Source: Larkinella terrae
GTDB taxonomy: Bacteria; Bacteroidota; Bacteroidia; Cytophagales; Spirosomataceae
NCBI RefSeq assembly: GCF_009668025.1
Contig: NZ_WJXZ01000004.1
Location: 434,001-498,000, forward strand
DNA: 64,000 bases
Direction of reading: 5' to 3'
Shown here one piece after another: positions 8,883 to 17,343 of this stretch. The notes beneath the pieces were generated by a model, which was not told the origin of the DNA, did not search any database, and was given only the letters and a program-made list of their open reading frames with translations. Numbering within the stretch: position 1 is the first letter of the stretch; each line of letters begins with the position of its first letter. The position numbers and the translations under genes were made by a program.

Positions 8883-9671
8883 ATGAATCTTTCGCTTACC
8901 GGAAAAACCGCCATTGTCTGTGGCAGCACGCAGGGAATTGGCTACGCTTCCGCCGTTGAACTGGCCTTGTTGGGTGCCAATGTCACGCTATTGGCCCGAA
9001 ATGAAGAGAAATTAAAAACCGCCGTGGCTTCGCTGGACACGAAATTGGGCCAGAAACACCAGTACCGGGTGGCCGATTTTGAGAATCCAAACGATGTCAA
9101 AACCGTCGTAGATGCCTATCTGGCAGAATTTCCAGAGGTTCACCTGCTGATCAACAACACCGGCGGTCCGGTGGGCGGGCCACTTATCGATGCCAAACTG
9201 GAGGAATTCACCAAAACCTTTGCGGCTCATCTACTGAATAATCAGCTCCTGGCGCAGGCCGTGGTGCCGTCGATGAAAAGGGCGGGATATGGCCGGATTG
9301 TCAACATTATTTCCACTTCCGTGAAACAGCCGATCGTCGGGCTGGGCGTTTCCAACACCATTCGCGGGGCGGTGGCGCAGTGGGCCAAAACGCTGTCGCT
9401 CGAACTGGCGCAATTTGGCATCACTGTGAACAATGTGTTACCTGGTTATACAAAAACCGCCCGTCTGGATGCTACCCTCGACAACCGGGCGAAGGCGCAA
9501 CAGAAATCGCGGGCTGAAATTGAAGCGCAGATGCGGGCCGAAATTCCGATGGGGCGGTTTGTCGAACCGGAGGAAGTGGGGGCCGCAGCCGCTTTTCTCT
9601 GCACACCTGCAGCCGCTGCCATCAACGGAATTAATGTACCGGTGGATGGTGGAAAAACCGGAGGGTTGTAA
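8883..9671 (+). CDS. SDR family oxidoreductase lacking the YxxxK pair
   Basis: 262 residues, Rossmann short-chain dehydrogenase/reductase. The dinucleotide site is intact ('GSTQGIGYA' near residue 14-22, 'LLARNEEKL', 'NNTGGP'), and the C-terminal 'PGY..TARL' and 'INGINVPVDGGKTG' are typical. The usual catalytic YxxxK is absent: at that place the sequence reads 'GVSNTIRGAVAQWAKTL'. A subgroup of FabG-like SDRs with an SNxxR stretch in this position is known, so this is probably a genuine family member with changed chemistry. Single gene; 240 bases upstream hold no ORF. Confidence 0.85.
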   Translation: MNLSLTGKTAIVCGSTQGIGYASAVELALLGANVTLLARNEEKLKTAVASLDTKLGQKHQYRVADFENPNDVKTVVDAYLAEFPEVHLLINNTGGPVGGPLIDAKLEEFTKTFAAHLLNNQLLAQAVVPSMKRAGYGRIVNIISTSVKQPIVGLGVSNTIRGAVAQWAKTLSLELAQFGITVNNVLPGYTKTARLDATLDNRAKAQQKSRAEIEAQMRAEIPMGRFVEPEEVGAAAAFLCTPAAAAINGINVPVDGGKTGGL

Positions 9672-9709
9672 ATTGAAAATGGCCGGTTTTGGGATATCTG
9701 ATAAATTCT

Positions 9710-9862
9710 GGTCGCATAGCGACCCAATGTTTGTAGAAATGCAGCCGGGTTGACTATATGGGTCGCGTAGCGACCGAACGAAAAATCGAGTTAGATCGCT
9801 ACGTGACCTGAGAAGAATGAATCGATCGGTTTTTGCTACAAACATAAAGTCGCTATGCGACT
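9710..9862. repeat. cluster of four REP-like palindromes (GTCGC..GCGAC)
   Basis: Four related short palindromes lie within 153 bases: GGTCGCATAGCGACC (9710-9724), GGTCGCGTAGCGACC (9761-9775), a degenerate copy GATCGCTACGTGACC (~9794-9808) and AGTCGCTATGCGACT (9848-9862). They occupy the convergent gap between the SDR and DUF4129 genes. Confidence 0.75.
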
Positions 9863-9901
9863 CAAATGCCTGTTCAAATCCTTCAGCTGTAAACCGGGAA
9901 A

Positions 9902-10636
9902 CTACCGCCGGAACCGCTCGAACGACTCCTGCAAGGGCTTGAACCGCTCTTCGGTAATCGGGAAATCGCCGTACCAGATGTATTCAAACTGCGTCGTCAG
10001 GGATTCAAATTCCGGCTGCCGGGGCGACTGTGCCAGTTCGTAGACGTAACTACGGTTGGTTTTGTTCGGTTTCCAGTCAATCAGGTTGTGATTACTCAGG
10101 TGTTTCAGCGTTTGCAGGTAGAGCAGCCGCACCGCCAGCCGGTAATTCCGCTGTTCGATGGCCGCTTCGATTTGCTGCTCAAAATCGATTTCGTGGATGT
10201 TTTCCGTCAGGGTCTCGTATTCCAAAGCGGTACTGCTGGCTCCCTTACTAAAAATGAATCCCAGAATTTCGGCTTTAATCAACAGCCAGATCACCACCCC
10301 GGCGGCCATCGCCAGAATCACATACTGCCAGAAATTCTGGTAGGATTTACTCCGCATAAACTCGTTTACTTTCCGCCAGAACCAGGTCCAGAATTTAGCC
10401 CACAAGCTATTGGCCGGTTTCAGATCCTGGCCGTATTGATACTCGCGGTCGTTGCGGAAGTCGTCGAGTCGGGCGGTTTTGGGTTTGCGAATCAGCACCG
10501 GACTGCGGTCGTCGGGTGCGGGTTGCGCCTGCACCGTATCTTTCGGCTGGGGAACGGGCAACTGCGCCCAAACCGGAAAACCGCCGAGGTTCAGCAACAA
10601 CAAACTATAAATCAGTCGCTTAATAATCGCCTTCAT
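9902..10636 (-). CDS. DUF4129-type membrane protein
   Basis: 244 residues from the ATG at 10636. A longer upstream frame exists, but this start gives a clean signal peptide (ends '...GGFPVWAQ') and overlaps the preceding stop by 17 bases, suggesting coupling. One transmembrane helix near residues 105-125 ('YVILAMAAGVVIWLLI') is followed by a cytoplasmic helical domain ('AIEQRNYRLAVRLLYLQTLK', 'LTTQFEYIWYGDF') matching the DUF4129 C-terminal signature. DUF4129 proteins accompany SpoIIM-, RDD-, MoxR- and DUF58-encoding genes; here the module is SpoIIM / polytopic protein / DUF4129. Confidence 0.75.
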   Translation of the reverse strand: MKAIIKRLIYSLLLLNLGGFPVWAQLPVPQPKDTVQAQPAPDDRSPVLIRKPKTARLDDFRNDREYQYGQDLKPANSLWAKFWTWFWRKVNEFMRSKSYQNFWQYVILAMAAGVVIWLLIKAEILGFIFSKGASSTALEYETLTENIHEIDFEQQIEAAIEQRNYRLAVRLLYLQTLKHLSNHNLIDWKPNKTNRSYVYELAQSPRQPEFESLTTQFEYIWYGDFPITEERFKPLQESFERFRR

Positions 10637-11501
10637 TGTTGGAACGGGGAATGGGCGGAGGCAAAGGCGAGCCAATGCTGTCGATTGCTGAGAGAATGCT
10701 GCGGCCATCCCGCAATTCAACCAGGTTAAAGTATTGAAAAGCAATGCCTAACGCGATAAGCGACGAAACCACCACACCGCCCACCGTACTCAGAATGCTG
10801 GTCAGAATGGTGACGTAAACCGGCACGTTCGGAGCCAGTTTCAACGCCACCATCATGCTGACACCGGCTGCCGGGACGTTGAAGGCAAAGCTGAGAATGT
10901 AAGCAATGAAGCTGATGATGATGATCAGTCCGAACGTCGACCACCATTTGTCGCGGATCAAATCGAAACTGCGCCCTATAAAAGAACCAACCGAACCCTC
11001 TTCGAAAACCACAATGGGCAACGCCAGCGTAAACACTACGCCCAGGTAAATGCCCGGAATCACCAGAAACAGCGTGGCAACGACGACGAGCATACCGACA
11101 ACCAGCCAGGTGACGAGCGCCCGCCCCAGCGCGTTCTGAACTTCGGCCCAAACCGCTTCCACGGTTATTGGCTCACCGGAGTTGCGGTTGTATACTTTCA
11201 AATGGCCGTAAACCGTCAGATTGACGAGCAGCGGAATGAACATCGCCAGCACGATCGCAACGATGTAATACGGACTCGAAAGCTGCTGGAGCATCCAGGA
11301 ATTCATCTGGGTCTTACTGCCAATGGTGGGCTGAACCGACCACATCGACGCCGACGCGATCCCCGAAGCAATGCCCGCAATCAGGGCCGGAGCCCCGGCA
11401 ATGTACAGCAGCGCCATGCCGAGGGTGCGAATATTTTTGACCGCGTACTGAACCGTAGCGTTGATCTTCTCGCCGAAATCGCGCGTTTGGTATAAGTTCA
11501 T
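10620..11501 (-). CDS. polytopic membrane protein of the SpoIIM/DUF4129 module
   Basis: 293 residues with about six hydrophobic helices, a Met/Gln-containing soluble loop after helix 1, and a 'VVATLFLVIPGIYLGVVFTLALP' segment like the YciC/DUF4013-type membrane domain. A Pro-rich tail ('GSPLPPPIPRSNNEGDY') ends in the cytoplasm. Its 3' end overlaps the DUF4129 start. In related genomes this gene sits between the SpoIIM-like and DUF4129 genes (known context). Role unknown; probably part of a membrane complex. Confidence 0.65.
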   Translation of the reverse strand: MNLYQTRDFGEKINATVQYAVKNIRTLGMALLYIAGAPALIAGIASGIASASMWSVQPTIGSKTQMNSWMLQQLSSPYYIVAIVLAMFIPLLVNLTVYGHLKVYNRNSGEPITVEAVWAEVQNALGRALVTWLVVGMLVVVATLFLVIPGIYLGVVFTLALPIVVFEEGSVGSFIGRSFDLIRDKWWSTFGLIIIISFIAYILSFAFNVPAAGVSMMVALKLAPNVPVYVTILTSILSTVGGVVVSSLIALGIAFQYFNLVELRDGRSILSAIDSIGSPLPPPIPRSNNEGDY

Positions 11502-11615
11502 AGTGTGGAGTTTATAGTTTTTAATTTATGTCTTAGATTTTCAATAGTTTGCTTTTTGACTATAAATCAGAAACGATAAGAGATTGTCCAAAAATAGTAA
11601 ATCATGTTTTCTATG

Positions 11616-11685
11616 TTGCCCCCAACCCCCTAAAGGGGGCTTTAGCACACCGATTAAAGCCCCTTTTAGGGGGTTGGGGGCAAAG
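11616..11685. terminator. inverted repeat, CCCCTAAAGGGG family copy 1
   Basis: Left arm 11616-11645 and right arm 11656-11685 are near-perfect reverse complements (core CCCCCTAAAGGGGGC) around a ten-base loop. Lies downstream of the spoIIM-like gene on the minus strand. A near-identical element sits at 46574-46642. Confidence 0.75.
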
Positions 11686-11724
11686 CGAAAGAAGGAAAAT
11701 TATAAAGTTTAGACAGTCACTAAA

Positions 11725-12681
11725 CTAGTTAAACTTTTTTTCCAGCCGGATCGGATACAGAATAAAATACCAGATGATGAACGCAGCCGACGCCAGGATA
11801 ATAATCGAACTGACCACCGGAGGCAACGGCAGGCGCGTAACGAAGCTTTCCAGAAAACCCGCCGTGATGAAAACCGGTACCAGACCGATCACGATTTTTA
11901 GCCCCTGTTTGGCTCCCCGTTTGAACGACTCCAGCCGCGACCAGGTTCCCGGAAACAACAGGCTGTTGCCGAGCGTCAGACCGGCGCTCCCCGCAATCAC
12001 AATCGCCGAAATTTCGAGCGTTCCGTGAATCCAGATGGTCAATACCGACGGCAGCAGCAGGCCCCGTTCGTAAAAAAAATACTGAAAAGCGCCCAGCATG
12101 ACGCCGTTCTGAAACATCACCGCAAGGGTGCCAAACGACGCAAACAGGCCCAGAATGAACGCAATGAACGAAACCCGGATGTTGTTGACGGTAATGCCCA
12201 GAAACATATCGGCCTGCCCACCGCTTTTGTAAACCGCCAGCGGATCGCCTTTCCGGATGTTTTCGAGCGTCATGTTGACGTAATCGTCGCCCAGAATCAG
12301 CCGGACGAAGGTGTCATCGTTGGCCGCCGAAACCCAGCCGAGGGTGGCCGCAACCAGAAACACAAGGAACGACACCAGCAAAAGCCGGTGCGATTTCCGA
12401 AACAGCAACGGCAGTTCAATTTTCCAGAACTGCACGAACCGGCCGCGGTCTTCGCGTTTGTTGAGCATCAGCCGCCGATGCATGGTGGCCGCCAGCCCGT
12501 TGAGGTAGCGCGTAACGGGCGAAGTTGGATAAAACGTCCGCGCGTACGACAGATCGTCGGTCAGTTCAATAAACCGTTCGGTCAGAATGTCGGGGTCGGT
12601 GCGGTCGTTGGCGGTAATCGGTTCGCTTTCGATTTCCTGCCACTTTTCCGTATTTCGTTTGATAAAAACTGCTTCACGCAT
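11725..12681 (-). CDS. stage II sporulation protein M-like (DUF95) membrane protein
   Basis: 318 residues: ~100-residue cytoplasmic N-terminus, then about five transmembrane helices beginning 'LLLVSFLVFLVAATLGWVSA', with the conserved core 'NNIRVSFIAFILGLFASFGT' and 'SVLTIWIHGTLEISAIVIAG' containing the family's H-G-x-x-E pattern. These proteins are widespread in non-sporulating bacteria. First gene of the minus-strand membrane module. Its usual RDD partner lies across two plus-strand glycosyltransferase genes at 15241. Confidence 0.88.
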   Translation of the reverse strand: MREAVFIKRNTEKWQEIESEPITANDRTDPDILTERFIELTDDLSYARTFYPTSPVTRYLNGLAATMHRRLMLNKREDRGRFVQFWKIELPLLFRKSHRLLLVSFLVFLVAATLGWVSAANDDTFVRLILGDDYVNMTLENIRKGDPLAVYKSGGQADMFLGITVNNIRVSFIAFILGLFASFGTLAVMFQNGVMLGAFQYFFYERGLLLPSVLTIWIHGTLEISAIVIAGSAGLTLGNSLLFPGTWSRLESFKRGAKQGLKIVIGLVPVFITAGFLESFVTRLPLPPVVSSIIILASAAFIIWYFILYPIRLEKKFN

Positions 12682-12820
12682 GAAAAAACCGGGTTATGGG
12701 CCGAAACCCATTGGGTCGGATAAGTTGCAAAGCAAATCCCATATTTCAAAACCGCTCATCAAAACCGGGGCTATACCGTCGATTTCGTTCACGAATAGTC
12801 GTTGTCAAAGGGTTTCTCCG

Positions 12821-12828
12821 TAAGTTTG
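12821..12828 (+). promoter_or_regulatory. candidate -7 box for the glycosyltransferase pair
   Basis: TAAGTTTG matches the Bacteroidota -7 element TAnnTTTG, 28 bases before the ATG at 12856. I find no good TTTG at the standard 19-base spacing, so support is partial. Confidence 0.35.
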
Positions 12829-12855
12829 CAGTTTCGGTGCGTATTTAAATCAGGT

Positions 12856-13959
12856 ATGAAAATATTGTTTGACCATCAGGCCTTTACCGGAGTGCGCTAC
12901 GGAGGAGTATCCCGGTATTTTTACGACCTGATGGTATCGCTTCAGCAGAAAGGGGTTGAAACCCAGCTCTCGCTCTTGTTTTCCAACAACGCCTATTTGC
13001 TGGAAAGTGACGCGTTTCGGGTGCAGTCTTTTCCGTATTTTCTGGGTTTTATGCCCACCAATATGCTTTTTTCCCAGGTAAACCGGTTGTGGAGCATCGC
13101 GCAGTTGAAGCGGAATCAGTACGACGTTTTTCACCCGACGTTCTTTCATCCGTACTTTCTGAACCACGCGAAAAAACCGTTCGTCCTGACGTATCACGAC
13201 GCGATCAAAGACAAGTTTGGCGCCGAATTCGGTCACATCGACAATGCCTCAAAGGACCTGAAACAAACGCTGCTGGACCGTTCGGCGCAGGTGATTGCAG
13301 TTTCGGAAAATACCAAACAGGACCTGATCGAGTTGTTCCGAATCAAACCGGAAAAAATAACCGTCGTGCATCACGCAACGGTTTTTCAGAACCTGAACGT
13401 GCCCGAAACCTTTCAGATTCCTGTTCCGGAAGCGTATTTGCTGTACGTAGGCACGCGCAACGATTACAAGAATTTTGCCTTTTTCCTGAAAGCCATTGCG
13501 CCGACGCTCCACAAAAACCGTCCCATTCAACTGATTTGCGCCGGGGGCGGAGCGTTCAATGCGGAGGAAATTCAGTCAATCCAGCAGCTCGGCCTGACGG
13601 ACCAGGTCGTTCAACGCGGCATCGACAGCGATTTTGCCCTGTTCCGGTTTTATCAGCAAGCGCTGGCCTTTGTCTATCCGTCACTTTACGAAGGTTTCGG
13701 AATCCCGATTCTGGAGGCTTTTGCGGCCGGTTGTCCAGTGATTCTGAGTCGGGCGTCCTGTTTTCCGGAAGTGGCGCAGGACGCGGCTCTGTATTTCGAT
13801 CCACAATCGGAAGCGGATTTGCGGCAGCAGGTCGAAAAAATAATTGCCGACGATTCGCTGCGCCAGTCGTTGATCCGGAAAGGGTACGAGCGCGGAAAAT
13901 ACTTTTCGCTGGAAAAAACGGCGAGCCAAACACTACAGGTTTATCAACGTATTGCATAA
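12856..13959 (+). CDS. glycosyltransferase, GT4-type GT-B fold
   Basis: 367 residues from the ATG at 12856 (the upstream in-frame TTG-type extension lacks similarity). N-terminal 'MKILFDHQAFTGVRYGGVSRYF' is the donor/acceptor glycine loop typical of GT4 enzymes; 'YLLYVGTRNDYKN' starts the second Rossmann half and 'PSLYEGFGIPILEAFAAGCP' is the E-x7-E nucleotide-sugar motif. It likely adds a sugar to a cell-surface polysaccharide or glycolipid. It is directly followed by a second glycosyltransferase, and the pair interrupts the SpoIIM/RDD membrane module. Confidence 0.9.
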   Translation: MKILFDHQAFTGVRYGGVSRYFYDLMVSLQQKGVETQLSLLFSNNAYLLESDAFRVQSFPYFLGFMPTNMLFSQVNRLWSIAQLKRNQYDVFHPTFFHPYFLNHAKKPFVLTYHDAIKDKFGAEFGHIDNASKDLKQTLLDRSAQVIAVSENTKQDLIELFRIKPEKITVVHHATVFQNLNVPETFQIPVPEAYLLYVGTRNDYKNFAFFLKAIAPTLHKNRPIQLICAGGGAFNAEEIQSIQQLGLTDQVVQRGIDSDFALFRFYQQALAFVYPSLYEGFGIPILEAFAAGCPVILSRASCFPEVAQDAALYFDPQSEADLRQQVEKIIADDSLRQSLIRKGYERGKYFSLEKTASQTLQVYQRIA

Positions 13960-15144
13960 GTGAACAGAGCGAAGAAAATTCTGCTTTTTGATACAATCAT
14001 CGACGGGCATCACGCTGATTATCTGACGCATTTGATTACATACTGGATCGCAAACCGGCTCCAAGGCGAATTGATTGTCGTGACGCAGCAATCGTTTCAG
14101 AAGCAGTACGATGCGTTAACGAAACAAAAACCGGGGGCTGCAAACGTCCGGTTTGTGCCGATCTCGTCGTCGGACATTGAAATCGTCCACGGAGCGTCGA
14201 TGGCTACGCGTTCGTTCAAGGAATGGAATTTGATGCTGAAATACATCGGAATGCATGAACCCGATCACGTCCTGCTCATGTATTTTGACCTTTTTATGCT
14301 GGCAAGCTGGCTGGGCCGTTCGGCACCCTGTGCGGTTTCCGGGATTTATTTTCGTCCGGATTTTCATTACAAAGTGCGGCCCGGCATCAAGGCCAAACTG
14401 AATGATGCCCGGAAAAAAATAACCCTGAAAGCGGTTTTGGGCGGTAAAAGTCTGGCGAATCTGTTTTGCCTGGATCATTCGGCGGTGGATGGGTTGCGGC
14501 AGTTAAGCCCGTACATCAAAATCTGGCCTCTGGCCGATCCGGTCGAATCGTACGATATTATGCCCGCCGAAGTCGAACAGTTGCGCGCAAACCTGCAAAT
14601 TGAACCCAACCGCCGGATTTTGCTGCTGTTTGGTCACCTCGACGACCGGAAAGGCATCGAACCGTTGCTGGAAGCGATGAAACGCTTGCCGGCGCAACAG
14701 AAAAACCGCCTTTGTCTGGTGCTGGCCGGGCCGATCCAGCCCGACTTCCGGGCGCTGGTGGAACGTAAAATCGCCGAGGTGGGCCCCGACGTGCAGGTTG
14801 TCCGGGTGTTTCGGGAAATAAAAGGGCGCGAAATTCAGGTTCATTTTGAGCTATCGGACTACGTTCTGGCGTTATACCAGCACCACGTCGGCATGGCGTC
14901 GGTGGTGGTGCGGGCTGCGGTTTCCCGAAAACCGGTTCTGGCGTCGGATTACGGTTATCTGGGCCATCTGGTGCAATCCGAAGAGCTCGGTGCGGTAACG
15001 GACGCGACCTCGCCGGACGCCATTCGGTCGCTGCTGGAACGCGTTGTGACCACCGAAATTCCGTATTCGGAAGCCCGTCTGCAAAAGTTAGCGGAACAGA
15101 ATTCGGACGTTTATTTTGCAGAGACTATTTTTAACCATCTTTAA
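13960..15144 (+). CDS. glycosyltransferase (GT-B), coupled to the preceding one
   Basis: 394 residues with a GTG start that follows the preceding TAA without a single spacer base, a clear sign of translational coupling; no suitable ATG exists nearby. GT-B features: 'LFDTIIDGHHADYLTHLI' at the N-terminus, 'RRILLLFGHLDDRKGIEPLLEAM' opening the C-terminal Rossmann half, and 'HHVGMASVVVRAAVSRKPVLASDYG' in the sugar-nucleotide position, although the E-x7-E motif is not canonical. Acceptor and sugar unknown. Its stop codon overlaps the first base of a perfect 33-bp inverted repeat. Confidence 0.75.
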   Translation: MNRAKKILLFDTIIDGHHADYLTHLITYWIANRLQGELIVVTQQSFQKQYDALTKQKPGAANVRFVPISSSDIEIVHGASMATRSFKEWNLMLKYIGMHEPDHVLLMYFDLFMLASWLGRSAPCAVSGIYFRPDFHYKVRPGIKAKLNDARKKITLKAVLGGKSLANLFCLDHSAVDGLRQLSPYIKIWPLADPVESYDIMPAEVEQLRANLQIEPNRRILLLFGHLDDRKGIEPLLEAMKRLPAQQKNRLCLVLAGPIQPDFRALVERKIAEVGPDVQVVRVFREIKGREIQVHFELSDYVLALYQHHVGMASVVVRAAVSRKPVLASDYGYLGHLVQSEELGAVTDATSPDAIRSLLERVVTTEIPYSEARLQKLAEQNSDVYFAETIFNHL

Positions 15145-15232
15145 CCCTGTCAGCGGTCGGAGACCCTGACAGCGGTTATTAATGATTCTAGTATAACTCA
15201 CCGCTGTCAGGGTCTCCGACCGCTGACAGGGT
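15144..15232. repeat. perfect 33-bp inverted repeat with 23-base spacer
   Basis: Arms 15144-15176 and 15200-15232 are exact reverse complements. Each arm also holds an internal near-repeat of CCCTGNCAGCGG. The repeat fills the gap between the second glycosyltransferase and the RDD gene, ending eight bases before the RDD ATG. Confidence 0.9.
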
Positions 15233-15240
15233 GTAATCGT

Positions 15241-15939
15241 ATGACGGTTTCGATTCTGACATCCCAAAACGTTACGCTGGAGTACGAACCCGCCAGCCTG
15301 GGCGACCGTATTCTGGCGTTGCTGCTCGATTACCTGATTTTTTTTGGGTGGATAATCCTGTACGCGATTCTGGTGGCGCAACTGCCAACCGTATTCCGGA
15401 GTAATTTCTGGACCGGTTTATTTTTGCTGTTGCCGTTCATGCTTTATGATTTAGTGTGTGAAGTGTTTCTGAATGGGCAAAGTCTGGGAAAAATCGCAAT
15501 GAAAATCCGGGTGGTCATGCTCGACGGATCGCAACCCGGCCTGGGGGCGTATCTGCTTCGCTGGCTGCTCCGGCTCATCGAATCGCCCTTTTTTCTGGGC
15601 GGGATGGTGGCCGTTATTACGATTGCCGTGAATGGAAAAGGGCAGCGGGTGGGCGATATTGCGGCCGGAACCACGGTTGTGAAACTAACCCGGCCCGTCT
15701 CGCTTGCTCAGGTGATCTACCGGGCGTTACCGGAGGATTACCAGGTTCGTTTTCCCGAAGTGGCCCAATTGTCCGACCGCGACCTGAACATTGTCCGGGA
15801 AGCCCTGCGGCAGAACAACCCCGAAATTAGCGGGTTGGCCGCCAACAAAGTAAAACAAGTCATCGGCGTTCGTTCGGATCTGGACGATACCACGTTCCTC
15901 CGGACGCTGATCAACGATTATCAGTTTTTGGCAAACTGA
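15241..15939 (+). CDS. RDD family membrane protein
   Basis: 232 residues. The RDD domain occupies ~10-150: 'ASLGDRILALLLDYLIFFGW' contains the R and D residues naming the family, a second helix follows ('LFLLLPFMLYDLVCEVFLNG'), then 'GQSLGKIAMKIRVVMLDG' and 'GKGQRVGDIAAGTTVVK'. The C-terminal ~70 residues are soluble. RDD genes typically neighbour spoIIM/DUF4129 genes in Bacteroidota; here it is divergent from them with two glycosyltransferases in between. The leader is formed by the inverted-repeat arm, so its expression may depend on that structure. Confidence 0.88.
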   Translation: MTVSILTSQNVTLEYEPASLGDRILALLLDYLIFFGWIILYAILVAQLPTVFRSNFWTGLFLLLPFMLYDLVCEVFLNGQSLGKIAMKIRVVMLDGSQPGLGAYLLRWLLRLIESPFFLGGMVAVITIAVNGKGQRVGDIAAGTTVVKLTRPVSLAQVIYRALPEDYQVRFPEVAQLSDRDLNIVREALRQNNPEISGLAANKVKQVIGVRSDLDDTTFLRTLINDYQFLAN

Positions 15940-15945
15940 CGTACC

Positions 15946-15969
15946 TACGGACGAAAGTCCGTAATTTTG
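15946..15969 (+). terminator. hairpin with GAAA loop after RDD gene
   Basis: TACGGAC (15946-15952), tetraloop GAAA, GTCCGTA (15957-15963), then ATTTTGA. A plausible intrinsic terminator for the RDD gene. Confidence 0.6.
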
Positions 15970-16055
15970 AATGGTATGAATTAGGGTTTACTCCCCACTT
16001 GAACGAATCTCACGGACGAAAGCCTGCGCGGCCCGGTCCGTGGGTACAAAATAGA

Positions 16056-17255
16056 ATGAAAGATCAAATCAAAACACTGGCCCGGCAATACGCTGCCGAT
16101 ATCGTTGCCAACCGGCGACACCTGCACGCCAATCCGGAATTGTCGTTCAATGAATACAATACGGCCCGGTTTGTGGCCGAGCAACTCAAAGCCATCGGCC
16201 TGACTCCGCAGGAAGGCGTTGCCAACACCGGTCTGGTGGCGCTGATCGAAGGCCGGAAAACCGGTTCGTCGGAAAACCGGGTCGTAGGTCTGCGCGCCGA
16301 CATGGACGCCCTGCCGATTCACGAAGCCAACGATGTGCCGTATAAATCGACCGTCGAAGGTGTTATGCACGCGTGCGGGCACGATGTTCATACGTCGTCA
16401 TTGCTCGGAACTGCGCGCATTTTGCAGGAACTCCGTGACCAGTTTGAGGGAACCGTCAAGCTGGTTTTTCAACCGGCGGAAGAGAAAGCACCCGGTGGCG
16501 CTTCGCTGATGATCAAGGACGGCGTCCTGGAAAATCCGTCTCCGGCCAGTATGCTCGGACAGCACGTCGCACCGAATGTTCCGGTCGGAAAAATCGGTTT
16601 TCGGGAAGGCATGTACATGGCCAGCACCGACGAACTGTATCTGACCGTGATCGGAAAAGGCGGCCACGGCGCGATGCCCGACCAGCTCATCGACCCGGTT
16701 TTGATTGCGTCGCACATCATCGTGGCACTTCAGCAGATCATCAGTCGCAACCGCAAACCGGCCAATCCGTCGGTGCTGTCGTTTGGGCGGTTTGTTGCCG
16801 ACGGCGTGACGAACGTCATTCCGAACGAAGTCAAAATCGAAGGGACGTTTCGCTGCATGGACGAAGAATGGCGGGAAGACGGGTTACGGCGGATGAAAAA
16901 AATGGCCGAAGGCATGGCCGAAGCGATGGGCGCGGTTTGCGAATTTACCGTCGTGCGCGGGTATCCGTTTCTGAAAAACCACCCCGAACTGACCCGCCGG
17001 ATGCGTTCGGCCGCAACGGAATACATGGGTCCCGAAAACATCGTGAACCTGGATTTGTGGATGGCGGGCGAGGATTTTGCCTTCTATTCGCAGGTCGTCG
17101 ATTCGTGTTTTTACCGCCTTGGCACCCGCAATGAAGCGCGTGGCATCATTTCCGGTGTTCACACGCCTACCTTCGACATCGACGAGTCGGCACTCGAAAT
17201 TGGCGCCGGTTTGATGAGCTGGCTGGCAGTGGAGGAGTTGCGAGTGAAGAGTTAA
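16056..17255 (+). CDS. M20D-type amidohydrolase (N-acyl amino acid hydrolase)
   Basis: 399 residues from the ATG at 16056; the upstream extension to 15999 lies within a second small hairpin (16011-16017 with 16036-16042) and has no family similarity. Metal-site motifs are present: 'LRADMDALPI', 'MHACGHDVHTSSLLG', 'QPAEEKAPGGA', and 'GEDFAFYSQ' near the end. The family (AmaA/HipO/IAA-amino acid hydrolase) cleaves N-acyl groups from amino acids using two Zn or Mn ions. No signal peptide, so cytoplasmic. Substrate cannot be inferred from context. Confidence 0.92.
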   Translation: MKDQIKTLARQYAADIVANRRHLHANPELSFNEYNTARFVAEQLKAIGLTPQEGVANTGLVALIEGRKTGSSENRVVGLRADMDALPIHEANDVPYKSTVEGVMHACGHDVHTSSLLGTARILQELRDQFEGTVKLVFQPAEEKAPGGASLMIKDGVLENPSPASMLGQHVAPNVPVGKIGFREGMYMASTDELYLTVIGKGGHGAMPDQLIDPVLIASHIIVALQQIISRNRKPANPSVLSFGRFVADGVTNVIPNEVKIEGTFRCMDEEWREDGLRRMKKMAEGMAEAMGAVCEFTVVRGYPFLKNHPELTRRMRSAATEYMGPENIVNLDLWMAGEDFAFYSQVVDSCFYRLGTRNEARGIISGVHTPTFDIDESALEIGAGLMSWLAVEELRVKS

Positions 17256-17260
17256 AAAAC

Positions 17261-17315
17261 CTATAAACCTGTAAGGTCTTCAAGACGGGGTCGCTTAGAC
17301 CTTACAGGTTTATAG
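17261..17315. terminator. perfect 19-bp inverted repeat after the amidohydrolase
   Basis: Arms 17261-17279 and 17297-17315 are exact complements with a 17-base loop. Lies between two plus-strand genes and probably ends the M20 transcript; no strong T-tract follows. Confidence 0.7.
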
Positions 17316-17343
17316 TAACGTAGTCAACAACTTTTGGTATGGT

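Noticed and set aside
11725-12681. Evidence for sporulation from a SpoIIM-like gene
   Set aside because: SpoIIM/DUF95 proteins are common in non-sporulating Bacteroidota and no other sporulation gene is present.
15144-15232. Insertion-sequence terminal inverted repeats
   Set aside because: Only 23 bases lie between the arms, with no transposase and no visible target duplication.
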